A stretch of DNA of 64,000 bases, from the NCBI RefSeq assembly GCF_000303155.1, contig NC_018719.1, positions 1,178,001 through 1,242,000 on the forward strand. Reading direction: 5' to 3'. Within the stretch, counting starts at the first letter, position 1, and each line of letters begins with the position of its first letter. The notes beneath the pieces were generated by a model that was not told where the DNA came from, searched no databases, and worked only from the letters and a program-made list of their open reading frames with translations. A program made the translations under genes and the position numbers. Shown in pieces: positions 25,181 through 34,455 of this stretch. The stretch is from Candidatus Nitrososphaera gargensis Ga9.2 (GTDB lineage Archaea > Thermoproteota > Nitrososphaeria > Nitrososphaerales > Nitrososphaeraceae).

Positions 25181-26485
25181 TTGGCATTATTCAAGACACC
25201 TGAGTGGGGCGTCAAACCGGTTGAGGATAGGCACAAGATGCTTGGCGGCTTTGACTACTTCATACTGTGGTCAAGCCTCGGCGTTGGGTTGCTGGTCTTT
25301 TCTGCAGGCTCGTTTCTCTCTGCCGCGAGCTTTGTGGATGCGACTCTTGCGATAATTATTGGGTCGGCCGCCGGCTCGATCCTCTTGGCACTTGCCGGCA
25401 AGATAGGCAGCGACTACGGGATACCCTCGCTCATTTCCATGAGGCCGTCGTTTGGCATCAGGGGCTCGTACCTGCCTGCTATACTGAACGTCATGCAACT
25501 CGTCGGCTGGACGACATTTGAGATCATGATAATGGCAAGGGCCGCCGAAATGCTCGCTGGGAGCGTGATGCCCTACTATTTCTGGGCCGCGATATTCGGT
25601 GCGCTCGTGGCGCTGCTTGGCATCGCTGGCCCGCTCAACGTAGTGAGGAAGTGGATCGGCAAGTTTGCAGTGTGGATAGCGTACGGCACCTCTGCGATAA
25701 TCATAATCAACCTAATCAATTCTGCAGATATAGCGGCACTCGTTGTGTCACCGGGAGAAGGCATGTCGTTCTTTTCTGCACTTGACCTCGTGATAGCTAT
25801 GCCCATTTCGTGGCTGCCACTCGTAGCCGACTACAACAGGTTTGCGAAAAAGAGCAAGAGCGCGCTGTGGGGGACATTTGTAGGGTTTACTATGACAAAC
25901 ATCCTGTTCTACTTTGGTGGCTTGCTGATCGGCACGCCGGATGTCATTGAAATCGTCATCGCAATACAGGCCATGTTTTTTGGATTCTTGATGCTGCTGC
26001 TCATAGTGGACGAAGCCGACAACGCCTTTGCAGACGTCTATTCTGCGGCCGTGTCAACGCAGGACATCTTTGCAAAAATAAACCAAAAGTACTTGGTAAT
26101 AGGGTTCACCGCGCTCAGCGCAGTGCTTGCAATGGTGGTCTCTATCCAAGACTACGAAGTGTTCCTTCTCCTGATAGGCGCGATATTCGTGCCGCTCTTT
26201 GGAGTGGTGCTTACCGATTATTACATCATAAGGAGGCAAAAGTACACCGAACAAATGCTGTACGCGCGGCAGAACTGGCTGGGTATAGGCGTGCCTGCGA
26301 TAATCGCGTGGGCCCTTGGAGCTTTGGTGAACTATATGCTGTCGCCCTTGTCGCCAATTTACCAAGAGCAGCTGCCGGCAACAGGGGCAACAATACCAAG
26401 CCTTGCCGCGGCTTCGCTCATATATATTGCAATAACAAGGATGCAGCCACAGGCAAACAAAACAGTTGCTAGCTCAGAAACTTGA
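25181..26485 (+). CDS. NCS1-family nucleobase/thiamine-precursor transporter
   Basis: This 434-aa protein has about twelve membrane segments and the NCS1 pattern (GVGLLVFSAGSFL, QLVGWTTFEIMIMARA, SWLPLVADYNRFAK). The family imports cytosine, uracil, allantoin, or hydroxymethylpyrimidine (CytX-like). With ThiDN 2.4 kb away, HMP uptake is possible but not shown. Start is TTG 25181. Confidence 0.85.
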   Translation: MALFKTPEWGVKPVEDRHKMLGGFDYFILWSSLGVGLLVFSAGSFLSAASFVDATLAIIIGSAAGSILLALAGKIGSDYGIPSLISMRPSFGIRGSYLPAILNVMQLVGWTTFEIMIMARAAEMLAGSVMPYYFWAAIFGALVALLGIAGPLNVVRKWIGKFAVWIAYGTSAIIIINLINSADIAALVVSPGEGMSFFSALDLVIAMPISWLPLVADYNRFAKKSKSALWGTFVGFTMTNILFYFGGLLIGTPDVIEIVIAIQAMFFGFLMLLLIVDEADNAFADVYSAAVSTQDIFAKINQKYLVIGFTALSAVLAMVVSIQDYEVFLLLIGAIFVPLFGVVLTDYYIIRRQKYTEQMLYARQNWLGIGVPAIIAWALGALVNYMLSPLSPIYQEQLPATGATIPSLAAASLIYIAITRMQPQANKTVASSET

Positions 26486-26567
26486 TCAGATGGAACAGCG
26501 TTGCGACTGCGACAATGCCAATTGCCACAGACTTGGAAAGGTTGAGCAACAGCTCTGGCAGCATCAT
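26469..26567 (-). CDS. possible micro membrane protein
   Basis: This 32-aa frame (two Met codons at the start) is one hydrophobic helix with flanking charges. It is antisense to the last 17 bases of the transporter gene and lies just after another micro membrane frame on the same strand. Only composition and tandem arrangement support it. Confidence 0.3.
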   Translation of the reverse strand: MMLPELLLNLSKSVAIGIVAVATLFHLIKFLS

Positions 26568-26573
26568 AATGAC

Positions 26574-26669
26574 TTATCCAAATTTGGGCAGGTATAACAG
26601 GAAAAAGGCAGCGCCTATGCTGGCCACCGCAGCGGCCTTGATGCGAAGATAAAGTATGAACCGCGACAT
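26574..26669 (-). CDS. possible micro membrane protein
   Basis: This 31-aa frame has a basic N-terminus (MSRFILYLRIK) and one hydrophobic helix. A TATA-like TGTATATTG on the minus strand lies about 30 bases before ATG 26669, which fits a leaderless gene. Function is unknown. Confidence 0.35.
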   Translation of the reverse strand: MSRFILYLRIKAAAVASIGAAFFLLYLPKFG

Positions 26670-26835
26670 TCTCTCAGTATGCATTGGGAGCACCCTGAAC
26701 AATATACATGAGAGTCTGTATGCTCTCACTACATACAAAATGTCTAAAAAACACACATGGCCGCCTCAAGCGCACTTGAGAACAAGAGACACCATAATTC
26801 ACAAATATGAGTTATTGCTGGCATATCTCTGGACG

Positions 26836-26964
26836 ATGAGAACAAGCTGCGAGAACTGCAACAAGCTAGCCACCAGTCTTATAGAATTCAATTCCCTCCT
26901 GCTGTGCCCCACCTGTTTTGACAAGGAAGTCGAGAGGATATCTGCAGCTATCGTTGAACCGTGA
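26836..26964 (+). CDS. small CxxC zinc protein
   Basis: ATG 26836 gives 42 aa with CENC and CPTC 17 residues apart, a single zinc-ribbon-like site. The upstream in-frame extension to 26656 lacks any conserved feature and is left out. It belongs to the same loose class as the proteins at 232 and 13729. Confidence 0.55.
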   Translation: MRTSCENCNKLATSLIEFNSLLLCPTCFDKEVERISAAIVEP

Positions 26965-27055
26965 TATCATCCGCTAGTTGTGGACTCGCAAGTAACGAAC
27001 AGGAACTTAATTTATAAATAACGAGAATTGACTGTCCTGCTGCTGGAAATATATT

Positions 27056-28162
27056 ATGAAATTGCTGGAATATCAGGGAAAGGAACTTTTTGATCAGTAT
27101 GGAATCAGGATACCAAGGTCGCACCTTGCACATACTTTGCTGGATGCAAGGGAGGGCGGCAGAAAACTTGGCTATCCGCTTGTGCTAAAATCGCAGCTTA
27201 CGGTTGGCGGGAGAGGCAAGGCAGGTGCTATCGTCAAGTGCAAAAGCGAGTCTGAGCTGGAGTCTAGGTTCAACGAGCTATTGCATAAGGAAGTCAAGGG
27301 TGAGCTTCCGCGCGGCATACTGCTTGAAGAAATGGCCGACATCAAGAAGGAGCTTTACCTTTCACTTTTCCTGAACAGGAGCAAGCGCTGCTATTCCCTG
27401 ATATCTTCTTCCGAGGGCGGGGTCGAAATTGAAAGCGCAAGAAACAAGGTAATGGTTGACGTTCCAATAGACGGCCTGACGGCGCATACCGCAGAGGAGA
27501 CTGCATCAAAGTTGGGGCTAGATGGCAAGACCGTAGTGTCGTTTGTAGACTTTACGACAAAGCTATCAAGGCTGGTAAGCGAAAAAGAAGCCGAGCTGGC
27601 GGAGATAAACCCTGTCGCTATCCTTGGCGACGGCTCGCTGATGGCCCTTGACGCCAAGGTGATAATTGACGACAACTCGATGTTCCGCCATCCCGAGCTG
27701 AAAAAATATGAACACGTGTCAGAGCTGGAAAGGCAGGCAGAGGTAAGCGGCTTTTCTCTTGTTGAGCTGGACGGCAACATTGCAATAATTGGCAATGGCG
27801 CCGGCCTCGTGATGTCGACCCTTGACATGGTCTCTGATGCAGGCGGCAAGGCAGGAGCTTTCCTCGACTTTGGAGGAAGGGCCACCACCGAGACCATCTA
27901 TGAGGCTCTGAAAGTAATAAGCAAGATCAAGCAAATTGATGCAATACTTGTAAACCTCTTTGGTGGCATTGTCAGGACCAATCTTGTAGCGCAGGCGATA
28001 CTGGACGCGTACAAGAACAACCTGATAACCGTCCCGGTGTTTGCAAGGATCTCCGGCGCCGAGTCAGAGAAGGCGCGCGAGATGCTCAACGGCAGCAGGG
28101 CGAAGCTCTATAATACGGTCGAAGAGGCAATACAGGCCGCAGTCGCAGCGGTGAAAAGGTGA
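27056..28162 (+). CDS. sucC: succinyl-CoA synthetase beta subunit
   Basis: This 368-aa ATP-grasp protein begins MKLLEYQGKELFDQYGIRIP, the typical SucC opening, and has QLTVGGRGKAG and a C-terminal CoA-ligase domain (FLDFGGRATTE, NLFGGIVR). It forms the nucleotide-binding subunit of succinate-CoA ligase in the TCA cycle. sucD follows after seven bases. Confidence 0.95.
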   Translation: MKLLEYQGKELFDQYGIRIPRSHLAHTLLDAREGGRKLGYPLVLKSQLTVGGRGKAGAIVKCKSESELESRFNELLHKEVKGELPRGILLEEMADIKKELYLSLFLNRSKRCYSLISSSEGGVEIESARNKVMVDVPIDGLTAHTAEETASKLGLDGKTVVSFVDFTTKLSRLVSEKEAELAEINPVAILGDGSLMALDAKVIIDDNSMFRHPELKKYEHVSELERQAEVSGFSLVELDGNIAIIGNGAGLVMSTLDMVSDAGGKAGAFLDFGGRATTETIYEALKVISKIKQIDAILVNLFGGIVRTNLVAQAILDAYKNNLITVPVFARISGAESEKAREMLNGSRAKLYNTVEEAIQAAVAAVKR

Positions 28163-28169
28163 GATCAAA

Positions 28170-29096
28170 ATGACAACTGTAGAAAAGACATTCAACATAT
28201 TTGACATTCTCGTGGGAAACAAGGGCGACAAGGACTTTGGCAAAAAGCCTGTTGTCATACAGGGCATAACAGGCAGCTATGGCTCGACGCACACCCGCCT
28301 TATGAAGGCATACGGCACAAACATTGCCGCGGGCGTGACACCGGGTAAGGGCGGCCAGAATTTTGAAGGCACGCCAGTATATGACACGATGGCCGACGCA
28401 GTCAAGGCTACCGGCGCGCAGATATCCGGCATTTTTGTCCCGGCGCCTTTCTTCCTTAAGGCAGCCATCGAAGCGCTTGACAGCGGCATAAAACTGCTGG
28501 TTGCGATACCAGAGCACGTCCCAATAAGGGACTCTATAAAAGTCTTGGAGCACGCAAGGAAAAAGGGCGCGAGGATGGTGGGCCCGAACACACCAGGCGT
28601 GATCGTGCCGGAAGTGATGAAGGTAGGAATCATGCCAGCCCAGCCTTTCAAGGCTGGAAGCACGGTCGTGTTCTCCCGTAGCGGGACGCTCATGTATGAA
28701 GTCTCGTACAACCTGACGAACAAGGGCTACGGCCAGAGGCTGTGCCTTGGGATCGGCGGCGACCCGATAAACGGGACGAACCTCATAGAAGCTTTCGACC
28801 TTATCAGGGACAGAAGCGATGTTGACTCGGTCGTTGTTGTTGGAGAAATAGGTGGCGACGCAGAGGAGCAGCTTGCAGAATACATCATACGGACATCGTT
28901 TGACAAGCCAGTCATCGCCTACATTGCAGGAAGGGCAGCTCCCAAGGAAAAGAGGATGGGCCACGCCGGCGCCATAGTGTATGGCAACTATGGCTCTGCA
29001 GAATCAAAGGTAGCCAACTATGCCAAGGCTGGCGTGCCAGTGGCAAAACGCCCTGCGGAAGTTCCAGAGCTCTTGGCTAAAAAACTGCGGAAATAA
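28170..29096 (+). CDS. sucD: succinyl-CoA synthetase alpha subunit
   Basis: This 308-aa protein carries the CoA-binding Rossmann domain (VIQGITGSYGSTHT, AAGVTPGKGGQ) and the phosphohistidine motif in RMGHAGAIVYG. With SucC it makes ATP or GTP from succinyl-CoA. It starts at ATG 28170 with a GAG-rich sequence upstream and is co-transcribed with sucC. Confidence 0.96.
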   Translation: MTTVEKTFNIFDILVGNKGDKDFGKKPVVIQGITGSYGSTHTRLMKAYGTNIAAGVTPGKGGQNFEGTPVYDTMADAVKATGAQISGIFVPAPFFLKAAIEALDSGIKLLVAIPEHVPIRDSIKVLEHARKKGARMVGPNTPGVIVPEVMKVGIMPAQPFKAGSTVVFSRSGTLMYEVSYNLTNKGYGQRLCLGIGGDPINGTNLIEAFDLIRDRSDVDSVVVVGEIGGDAEEQLAEYIIRTSFDKPVIAYIAGRAAPKEKRMGHAGAIVYGNYGSAESKVANYAKAGVPVAKRPAEVPELLAKKLRK

Positions 29097-29122
29097 TGAG
29101 GGGCTTACTGCCCACCGCTCTC

Positions 29123-29314
29123 TTAGACAACACTGCTGTTGTTGGACTCGCTACTCCCAATAACATTGGCAGCAGTAGTAGTGTTTTCTTCTCCTACTGC
29201 TGCTGTGCTATTACTCTGGCCTTCTTCTGGGCCAGTGTTATAGACTGCAGCAAAGCCCAAAAGTAGTCCCAAGACTGCGAACGTCAGAATAAATAGTACC
29301 ACGCTTGACCACAT
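29123..29314 (-). CDS. small membrane-anchored Asn/Ser/Thr-rich protein
   Basis: This 63-aa protein is one N-terminal membrane helix (residues 4-26) followed by a hydrophilic tail rich in Thr, Asn, Ser and Glu (NSTAAVGEENTTTAANV). The tail has several N-x-S/T sites and probably lies outside the cell. Function is unknown. Confidence 0.5.
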   Translation of the reverse strand: MWSSVVLFILTFAVLGLLLGFAAVYNTGPEEGQSNSTAAVGEENTTTAANVIGSSESNNSSVV

Positions 29315-29390
29315 GGCAAGAGAGTCATGGCATTTGATTCATAAACATTTGGTCCGCCAGCGCTTGCATCTTGGACATATATATTAAAAA

Positions 29391-29588
29391 ATGCGGCCGC
29401 ACCATGTGCAGGTATTGTCCTCTGAATTGCGCTTTTGCGACCGGTGCATGGTAAAGACCCAACACGAGATGATTGAGGATCCAGAGACCATCTATACCTA
29501 CAAGCGCAGAAGGCTTTATCGCTGCAAGGAGTGTGGACACAAAAGCTACAGGCGGGGACTGCGCCCAAGCGCAGAATCAGTCTACTGA
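29391..29588 (+). CDS. small zinc-ribbon protein
   Basis: This protein of up to 65 aa has CDRC near residue 16 and CKEC near residue 45, a zinc ribbon in a basic protein (TYKRRRLYRCKECGHKSYRR). A TATA box at 29377-29385 is too close to ATG 29391, so GTG 29406 may be the true leaderless start. It precedes the methyltransferase gene by six bases. Confidence 0.65.
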   Translation: MRPHHVQVLSSELRFCDRCMVKTQHEMIEDPETIYTYKRRRLYRCKECGHKSYRRGLRPSAESVY

Positions 29589-29594
29589 GGGCAT

Positions 29595-30434
29595 ATGCAC
29601 ATGGACAATTCTATTCCAAGGTTGATCATAAAGCTCAAGAACGAATTTGTGCGCACTTACAGGGGGCAGAGCCTCCTTCGCGAAGTTCTGCCTCTGCCGA
29701 ATTCAAGGTATCTTCCAGTCGATGATGATGTATTGCATTCTCTGCACCAGTTTGCAGCGGCCAACCTGATCTACTTCAGGTCGTATGATTCTGAAATTTC
29801 CGGGATCGCCTGCAAGGTCTATGAAGGCGATATCAACAACTACTGGTTGAACAGCAAGAAATACGACACGAGCTACCAGCCTTTCTACCCTACTTGGATA
29901 CTGTCAGCCTTTGCGCTTGCGCATGGGGCCAAGTCGCTTGGCTTTGAGCAATTGGTTGATGTGGGATCCGGTGATGGCAGGATAGCATACTGCGGCAGGC
30001 TGCTTGGAATGGAATCGCATGGCATAGAAATAGACTATGACCTTGTGCAGCTCCAAAACTCGATATCGGCTGCAACCGGTATCAGATACAGCGCAATAAG
30101 GGCCGACGCTACGCGCTTTGATTACAAAACCTTGAAACTGTCAAAGCCTATCTTCTTTATTTCCGGACTCCCTGAAATGGGCGAGATGCTCGCAAACAGT
30201 GTGATATCGCAAGCCAAGTCGATAGAGGGGCTAATGCATAACAGCGCCGGTTTTAACTTTATGGGCAGCCACGTCATGAAGTCGTTCTCAAGAGATCAGA
30301 CTGGGTGGGGCTGGGGAAGCGTCATCGCAAATCACGACCTAGAGCTTGTTGACACTGTCACTCTGCCGACGCTATGGACCACCGATCAGGTGGTAGATAC
30401 GGCGTACGTGTATACGAGGTTCAAGAAGCCATAG
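29595..30434 (+). CDS. class I SAM-dependent methyltransferase
   Basis: This 279-aa protein has the SAM-binding motif LVDVGSGDGRIAYCGRLLG followed by acidic HGIEIDYD and a RADATRFDY segment. The substrate is unknown. The gene overlaps the 3' end of the convergent glycosyltransferase by 14 bases. Confidence 0.8.
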   Translation: MHMDNSIPRLIIKLKNEFVRTYRGQSLLREVLPLPNSRYLPVDDDVLHSLHQFAAANLIYFRSYDSEISGIACKVYEGDINNYWLNSKKYDTSYQPFYPTWILSAFALAHGAKSLGFEQLVDVGSGDGRIAYCGRLLGMESHGIEIDYDLVQLQNSISAATGIRYSAIRADATRFDYKTLKLSKPIFFISGLPEMGEMLANSVISQAKSIEGLMHNSAGFNFMGSHVMKSFSRDQTGWGWGSVIANHDLELVDTVTLPTLWTTDQVVDTAYVYTRFKKP

Positions 30435-31614
30435 ACTCTGGGAACCTTTTGGGCATGGAAATGACAGGAGTCTGCTCAAGAGGCTTTTTGCCGATGTCAG
30501 ACACTTCAGCTACGATCTTCTGGAAGCCCCTGATGTAATTTGCAGTTGAATACTTTTGAGTGAAGTAGCTTATCTGGATTCGCTCTGAAGCCGGCGCATC
30601 AAGCGCTGCCGCCACTGCTTCAACTGCCTGATCGAAGGTATGGAACTGGTATTTTGCCGGGACAAATTCTGTGTGCCCTCCAGTGTCAGGTACTATCGGG
30701 ATGACGCCTGCGCTCATTGCCTCGACAGTAGATATCCCAAAGGGCTCGCCGGGTAGGGGGTGGAAGTAGGCCTTTGATATGCGCATCAGGCCAAGCAGTC
30801 TGTCAAAGCTGGCGTTCACTTCAAACCTGATAAAATCCTCAAGGCCATAGCACCTTACAAGGTGGCGCAAATAGTTAAAGTAGCTGGCGCCATCCGGCGA
30901 AATGTTGCCTACGATGTTCATGCGACTGCCCAGCTCATTTTGCCTGAGCAGCTTGGCAAAGTGGATCGCATTTTCTATCTTTTTGCTTGGATGAAATCGC
31001 GAAATAACCAGAATGGAATCGTCTCTGGCATCAGAGGAGAGAGCAGCATTTCGAAAAGTATCAACATCGACGGGCGGGTGCAGCACAGTCGAGTCCACAC
31101 CATGTGTCTTGAATATTGCTTTGCGACTGAATTCTGAATTTGTAAGTACAGTCGAGTTTGTCATCATCTTGTTGCATGCATCCCTTGCAATCTCAAAGTA
31201 CATGCTGCGGCACTTGGGAGTCGTGGTAGAGAGGTTCATGTTCTGAAGAATGTTGTAATAGCTAGAGTCGCCAGAGTCTATGAGCTGACCGGCTATGGGG
31301 TAGTGGCAGTAGGTTATTGCGTTATTTTTCGCAAAGTTGTGCCGAAAGAACGGCAGCATGTCGCCATGCGTATTTATCGTGACGCCATGGCTTTTGGTCC
31401 CGGCAATCTGGGACAGGCTCAGCGTCCTAATTCTCTTTACATCGCGGTCTATACTTGTACCATAAGCATCCCGTATCGATACAGCTTCTGGCTTTTCAAG
31501 GGTAACAAGTTCGACATCGATGCCCATAGCAGCAAGCGCCCTTATTGTGGCAACGGCTAGCCTTTCTCCGCCCCCTCGAGCATTTAGGCTAATGTGAACA
31601 ACATTTGCAATCAA
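30421..31614 (-). CDS. GT4 glycosyltransferase (Alg11-like)
   Basis: This 397-aa GT-B enzyme begins VVHISLNARGGGERLA and has SRFHPSKKIENAI plus the donor-binding EPFGISTVEAMSAGVIPIV. The arrangement recalls Alg11-type mannosyltransferases that elongate lipid-linked oligosaccharides, so a role in protein N-glycosylation is plausible. The sugar and acceptor cannot be fixed from sequence. Confidence 0.85.
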   Translation of the reverse strand: MIANVVHISLNARGGGERLAVATIRALAAMGIDVELVTLEKPEAVSIRDAYGTSIDRDVKRIRTLSLSQIAGTKSHGVTINTHGDMLPFFRHNFAKNNAITYCHYPIAGQLIDSGDSSYYNILQNMNLSTTTPKCRSMYFEIARDACNKMMTNSTVLTNSEFSRKAIFKTHGVDSTVLHPPVDVDTFRNAALSSDARDDSILVISRFHPSKKIENAIHFAKLLRQNELGSRMNIVGNISPDGASYFNYLRHLVRCYGLEDFIRFEVNASFDRLLGLMRISKAYFHPLPGEPFGISTVEAMSAGVIPIVPDTGGHTEFVPAKYQFHTFDQAVEAVAAALDAPASERIQISYFTQKYSTANYIRGFQKIVAEVSDIGKKPLEQTPVISMPKRFPESMAS

Positions 31615-31787
31615 AGCACTAAATTTACGCGGATATTGCTAATTAATCGCTATATACTTAGTTCTTGGAAAAGATTGCAAAGAGTTGGTGATAAGAAACT
31701 TAACTAAGAAGATCCAACCGTCTTCTACGGCAGAGACAGGTTTGGCAAAATCTGGTTTATATTAACCTAGCCGGTGAGAAACAACGA

Positions 31788-32837
31788 TTGGCCGAGAACC
31801 TTCTGACGATGCTCCTGTGGCTTGCGGAGCTGACCGGCGCAAGTTTCCTCCTCTCGTACGGGGCGGAGCACCTGTCAAAAAAGTATGGCGCAAAGTTCGT
31901 GGGCAGGACGCTTTTGAGCGTCGCAACTACCCTTCCAGAGATCGCGATCGTCATTTACGCTGCTGCTGACGGCCTTTATGGCACTGCGATAGGCGCCGGC
32001 CTTGGTAGCAACCTGCTGATGATGACCCTCGGGCTATCTATAATGCTTCTGATAGCCACAACGCGCCTATCAAAAGCGCCGTTAAAGGGGGTCGACGTCA
32101 CCACCTTCAAACTGGACAAGATATTTCTGCTGGCTACTGCAGTCATTAGCGCAGTCCTCTTTATTGATGGCTATAACTTTATCGACGGTTTTATCTTTGC
32201 CGGCATGTTCGGAGCCTACCTTATCATGGCGCTGATGGAGATGAAGGCAGAGAGCAAGGCAAAGAAGGAGGTAGTAGAGGCGGGCAACCCTGGCCACAAG
32301 GTTGTCAAGGTCGATGGAGGCCTGCCTGGAAAGGGGCCGAACAGAGAAATGACAAAGGCCATGCTGGCTTTTGTGGCAGGCACCGCTGGCATCTTTTTCG
32401 GAGCCTCGCCCTTCATTGAGTCACTTGAAGGTTTCTCGCTTGAAGTGGGCGTCTCAGTTATCATCCTTGCCGTGATTATCAGCCCGATAGCCGGGGAAAT
32501 GCCCGAAAAGATTTCGATGATGCTCCTTGCAAGAAAGGGAGCGGCGGGCGCGTCGATAGCGGTTGCAAACGTGTTGGGCTCAAAGATACTTAACAACACT
32601 CTTCTCTTGGCAGTGGCGGTGTTTGGAGCGATGTACCATGGCGGCTTTTACGCCAATATCGCCCTGAACCCTATATTGGAATACCAGATGATACTCGTGA
32701 CCGTGGTAACCATTGGCGCCCTGATAATGATGTTCAAGAAGGAAATAGGACTAAAGGTGGGAATAATTCTAGCAGTAATGTACATTGTAAGTCTGTTCAT
32801 ACAGTTCCTGCTCCCGCAGGACCTGACCCTGCATTAA
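31788..32837 (+). CDS. Na+/Ca2+ exchanger family protein
   Basis: This 349-aa membrane protein has about ten helices and two inverted alpha repeats: SVATTLPEIAIVIYAA...GAGLGSNLLMM in the first half and ISPIAGEMPEKISMML...NVLGSKILNN in the second. The acidic residues in the TLPE and GEMPE motifs bind cations in the CaCA family. A hydrophilic loop around residues 160-190 divides the halves. Start is TTG 31788. Confidence 0.88.
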   Translation: MAENLLTMLLWLAELTGASFLLSYGAEHLSKKYGAKFVGRTLLSVATTLPEIAIVIYAAADGLYGTAIGAGLGSNLLMMTLGLSIMLLIATTRLSKAPLKGVDVTTFKLDKIFLLATAVISAVLFIDGYNFIDGFIFAGMFGAYLIMALMEMKAESKAKKEVVEAGNPGHKVVKVDGGLPGKGPNREMTKAMLAFVAGTAGIFFGASPFIESLEGFSLEVGVSVIILAVIISPIAGEMPEKISMMLLARKGAAGASIAVANVLGSKILNNTLLLAVAVFGAMYHGGFYANIALNPILEYQMILVTVVTIGALIMMFKKEIGLKVGIILAVMYIVSLFIQFLLPQDLTLH

Positions 32838-32875
32838 AATAATACTACCTACCATCGATATGTGTACATACATAT

Positions 32876-33301
32876 ATGTTCTCAAAAGTACTTGTGCCCG
32901 TAGACGGGTCTGACAATTCCTTCCGCGCCCTTGATGCCGCGATTTCCCTTGCCAAGACTACGGGCGCCAGCCTGACTGCAATGCACGTGATAGAAAACCC
33001 GCCCACTGTGTACGTCGAATCCCAAAAATTGCTCAACGAACTGCTTGCCAAATACAGGTCCGAATCAGCCAAGGTGTTGGACAAGTGCAAGCAGAAAGCG
33101 GACGAAGCCGGTGTCAAGCTCGAGACTGTGATCGCTGAAGGCGACCCAGCATCCAATATCGCTGGGTATGCACACCGGGAGGGCTTTGACCTCATAATTA
33201 TCGGCAGCCGTGGCCTTGGCAGGTTCAAGGAGATGGTGCTTGGCAGCGTATCGAACAAGGTACTGCACCATGCAAAATGTGGCGTGCTTGTCGTAAAATA
33301 G
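32876..33301 (+). CDS. universal stress protein (UspA family)
   Basis: This 141-aa protein begins MFSKVLVPVDGSDNS and has the ATP-binding IIGSRGLGRFKEMVLGSVSNKVLHHA. It is a standard single-domain ATP-binding Usp of normal length. A TATA-like element sits within the 38 bases after the exchanger gene, so it may have its own promoter. Confidence 0.93.
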   Translation: MFSKVLVPVDGSDNSFRALDAAISLAKTTGASLTAMHVIENPPTVYVESQKLLNELLAKYRSESAKVLDKCKQKADEAGVKLETVIAEGDPASNIAGYAHREGFDLIIIGSRGLGRFKEMVLGSVSNKVLHHAKCGVLVVK

Positions 33302-33316
33302 GTGGCGGTAGTAGAG

Positions 33317-33505
33317 TCAGATAGAGCTTTCCCACTGGAGAATGACCGATCTGTCGTTTTTGTAGCTCTCTTTTCTTACTTCTTCGAGCTCATGCTCAAG
33401 CTCTGACCTGTGCGATTCGTGGGAAGGAGTGGATGCATGCAGCTTTGCTTGGCTGGCGTTCACTGCAATGCCGCAAATGTTGCACCTCAATTGCTCGTCG
33501 GCCAT
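33317..33505 (-). CDS. C2H2-like zinc-finger protein
   Basis: ATG 33505 gives 62 aa with CNICGIAV and, about 15 residues later, HASTPSHESH, a C2H2-type site, followed by an acidic/basic helix. The longer frame upstream is antisense to the next gene and implausible. It is probably a nucleic-acid or protein adaptor. Confidence 0.65.
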   Translation of the reverse strand: MADEQLRCNICGIAVNASQAKLHASTPSHESHRSELEHELEEVRKESYKNDRSVILQWESSI

Positions 33506-33578
33506 ACGCGACCTATGGCTTGACAGGAATATAAAACAAACAGTAAGCCATTTATGAAATGGAGGCGGCAATTGATTG

Positions 33579-33893
33579 ATGCAGACGGAAATTGCATCCG
33601 CCATTTTGGCGCGCCTTGCAAGCGTATCAAGTGAGGGTCCATCAGCGGTCAGCATGAGCCAGATCAAGATGTGGATAGTGCCGCAAGAGAGCGAGCATGA
33701 CCACGACTATAACATCAACGACAGCTACTTTGAAGTCCTGCTTAGCAGGACCATCGGCGACCTACTTGCAAAGGGATACATTGCTTGCTCCGTGCGCGAC
33801 GGAGTAGAGGACGGTGACGGCCAGATGTTTTCCTTGACTGCCAAGGGTGCCAGGTACGTGGAAGAGCTGGCTGCTGCAAGCCTTGAGCAGTGA
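33579..33893 (+). CDS. winged-helix-like conserved protein
   Basis: This 104-aa protein has a helical N-terminus, an insertion with His/Asp (ESEHDHDYNIND), then FEVLLSRTIGDLLAKGYIACSV...MFSLTAKGARYVEEL, which looks like a winged-helix with a recognition helix and C-terminal helix. ATG 33579 is taken; the preceding TTG would add one residue. Confidence 0.6.
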   Translation: MQTEIASAILARLASVSSEGPSAVSMSQIKMWIVPQESEHDHDYNINDSYFEVLLSRTIGDLLAKGYIACSVRDGVEDGDGQMFSLTAKGARYVEELAAASLEQ

Positions 33894-33956
33894 CGAAAAC
33901 ATTCAAAAGCAACTGGTTGCTAAGTGAGCATTCGTCTGCTGGAGTGATGATGTATA

Positions 33957-34247
33957 GTGACTTCATCGAAAAAAGAACTAAAAGAGAAAGAAAATCAGGA
34001 ACGCCTTGCACGCGCTATCGAAACCCTTGATTCTATTACAAAGAACAGCGACATCCAGAAGAGCATACGCAACATGATAAAGGAAGTGCTGCTTGCGCTC
34101 AAGGACGAAAAAGGCGGCAGCGTGTCTGTAAGGGCCGCTAATGCGATCAGCCTGCTTGACAACGCGACACAAAGCCCGCAGATGCAGTCGCACATCCGCA
34201 CAATGCTGTGGCAGGTAGTATCGACGCTTGAAAGCATAAGGGAGTAA
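33957..34247 (+). CDS. UPF0147 family protein
   Basis: This 96-aa all-helical protein matches UPF0147, a conserved archaeal family of unknown function. Recognisable segments are RAIETLDSITKNSDIQKSIR, SVRAANAISLLDNATQSP and MLWQVVSTLESIRE. It starts at GTG 33957. The next gene (34250) ends two bases after it on the other strand. Confidence 0.9.
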   Translation: MTSSKKELKEKENQERLARAIETLDSITKNSDIQKSIRNMIKEVLLALKDEKGGSVSVRAANAISLLDNATQSPQMQSHIRTMLWQVVSTLESIRE

Positions 34248-34249
34248 TA

Positions 34250-34387
34250 TTACCGCGCGTTTTTTACCGGCTTGACAGGCGGAGGCAGCTTTTCTAGCTT
34301 GTGAGTTGGGTTAGCAAGGTAATGTCTAGAAGCACCCTCGCCGCTAAGCACAATGTTACAGTGAACGCATCTGTACCTGATCGCCAT
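34250..34387 (-). CDS. small CxxC protein, GASRHYLAxPxHKLEKLP family
   Basis: ATG 34387 gives 45 aa with CVHC near residue 7 and the motif GASRHYLANPTHKLEKLP, matching the gene at 15961 at about the same positions. One Cys pair plus conserved His residues could bind zinc. Confidence 0.72.
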   Translation of the reverse strand: MAIRYRCVHCNIVLSGEGASRHYLANPTHKLEKLPPPVKPVKNAR

Positions 34388-34455
34388 ATGTCTTGCGCGC
34401 AAATAGTGTAGTATGCACATGGCTAAAAACGCTATGGATATAATACTACAGAAAA

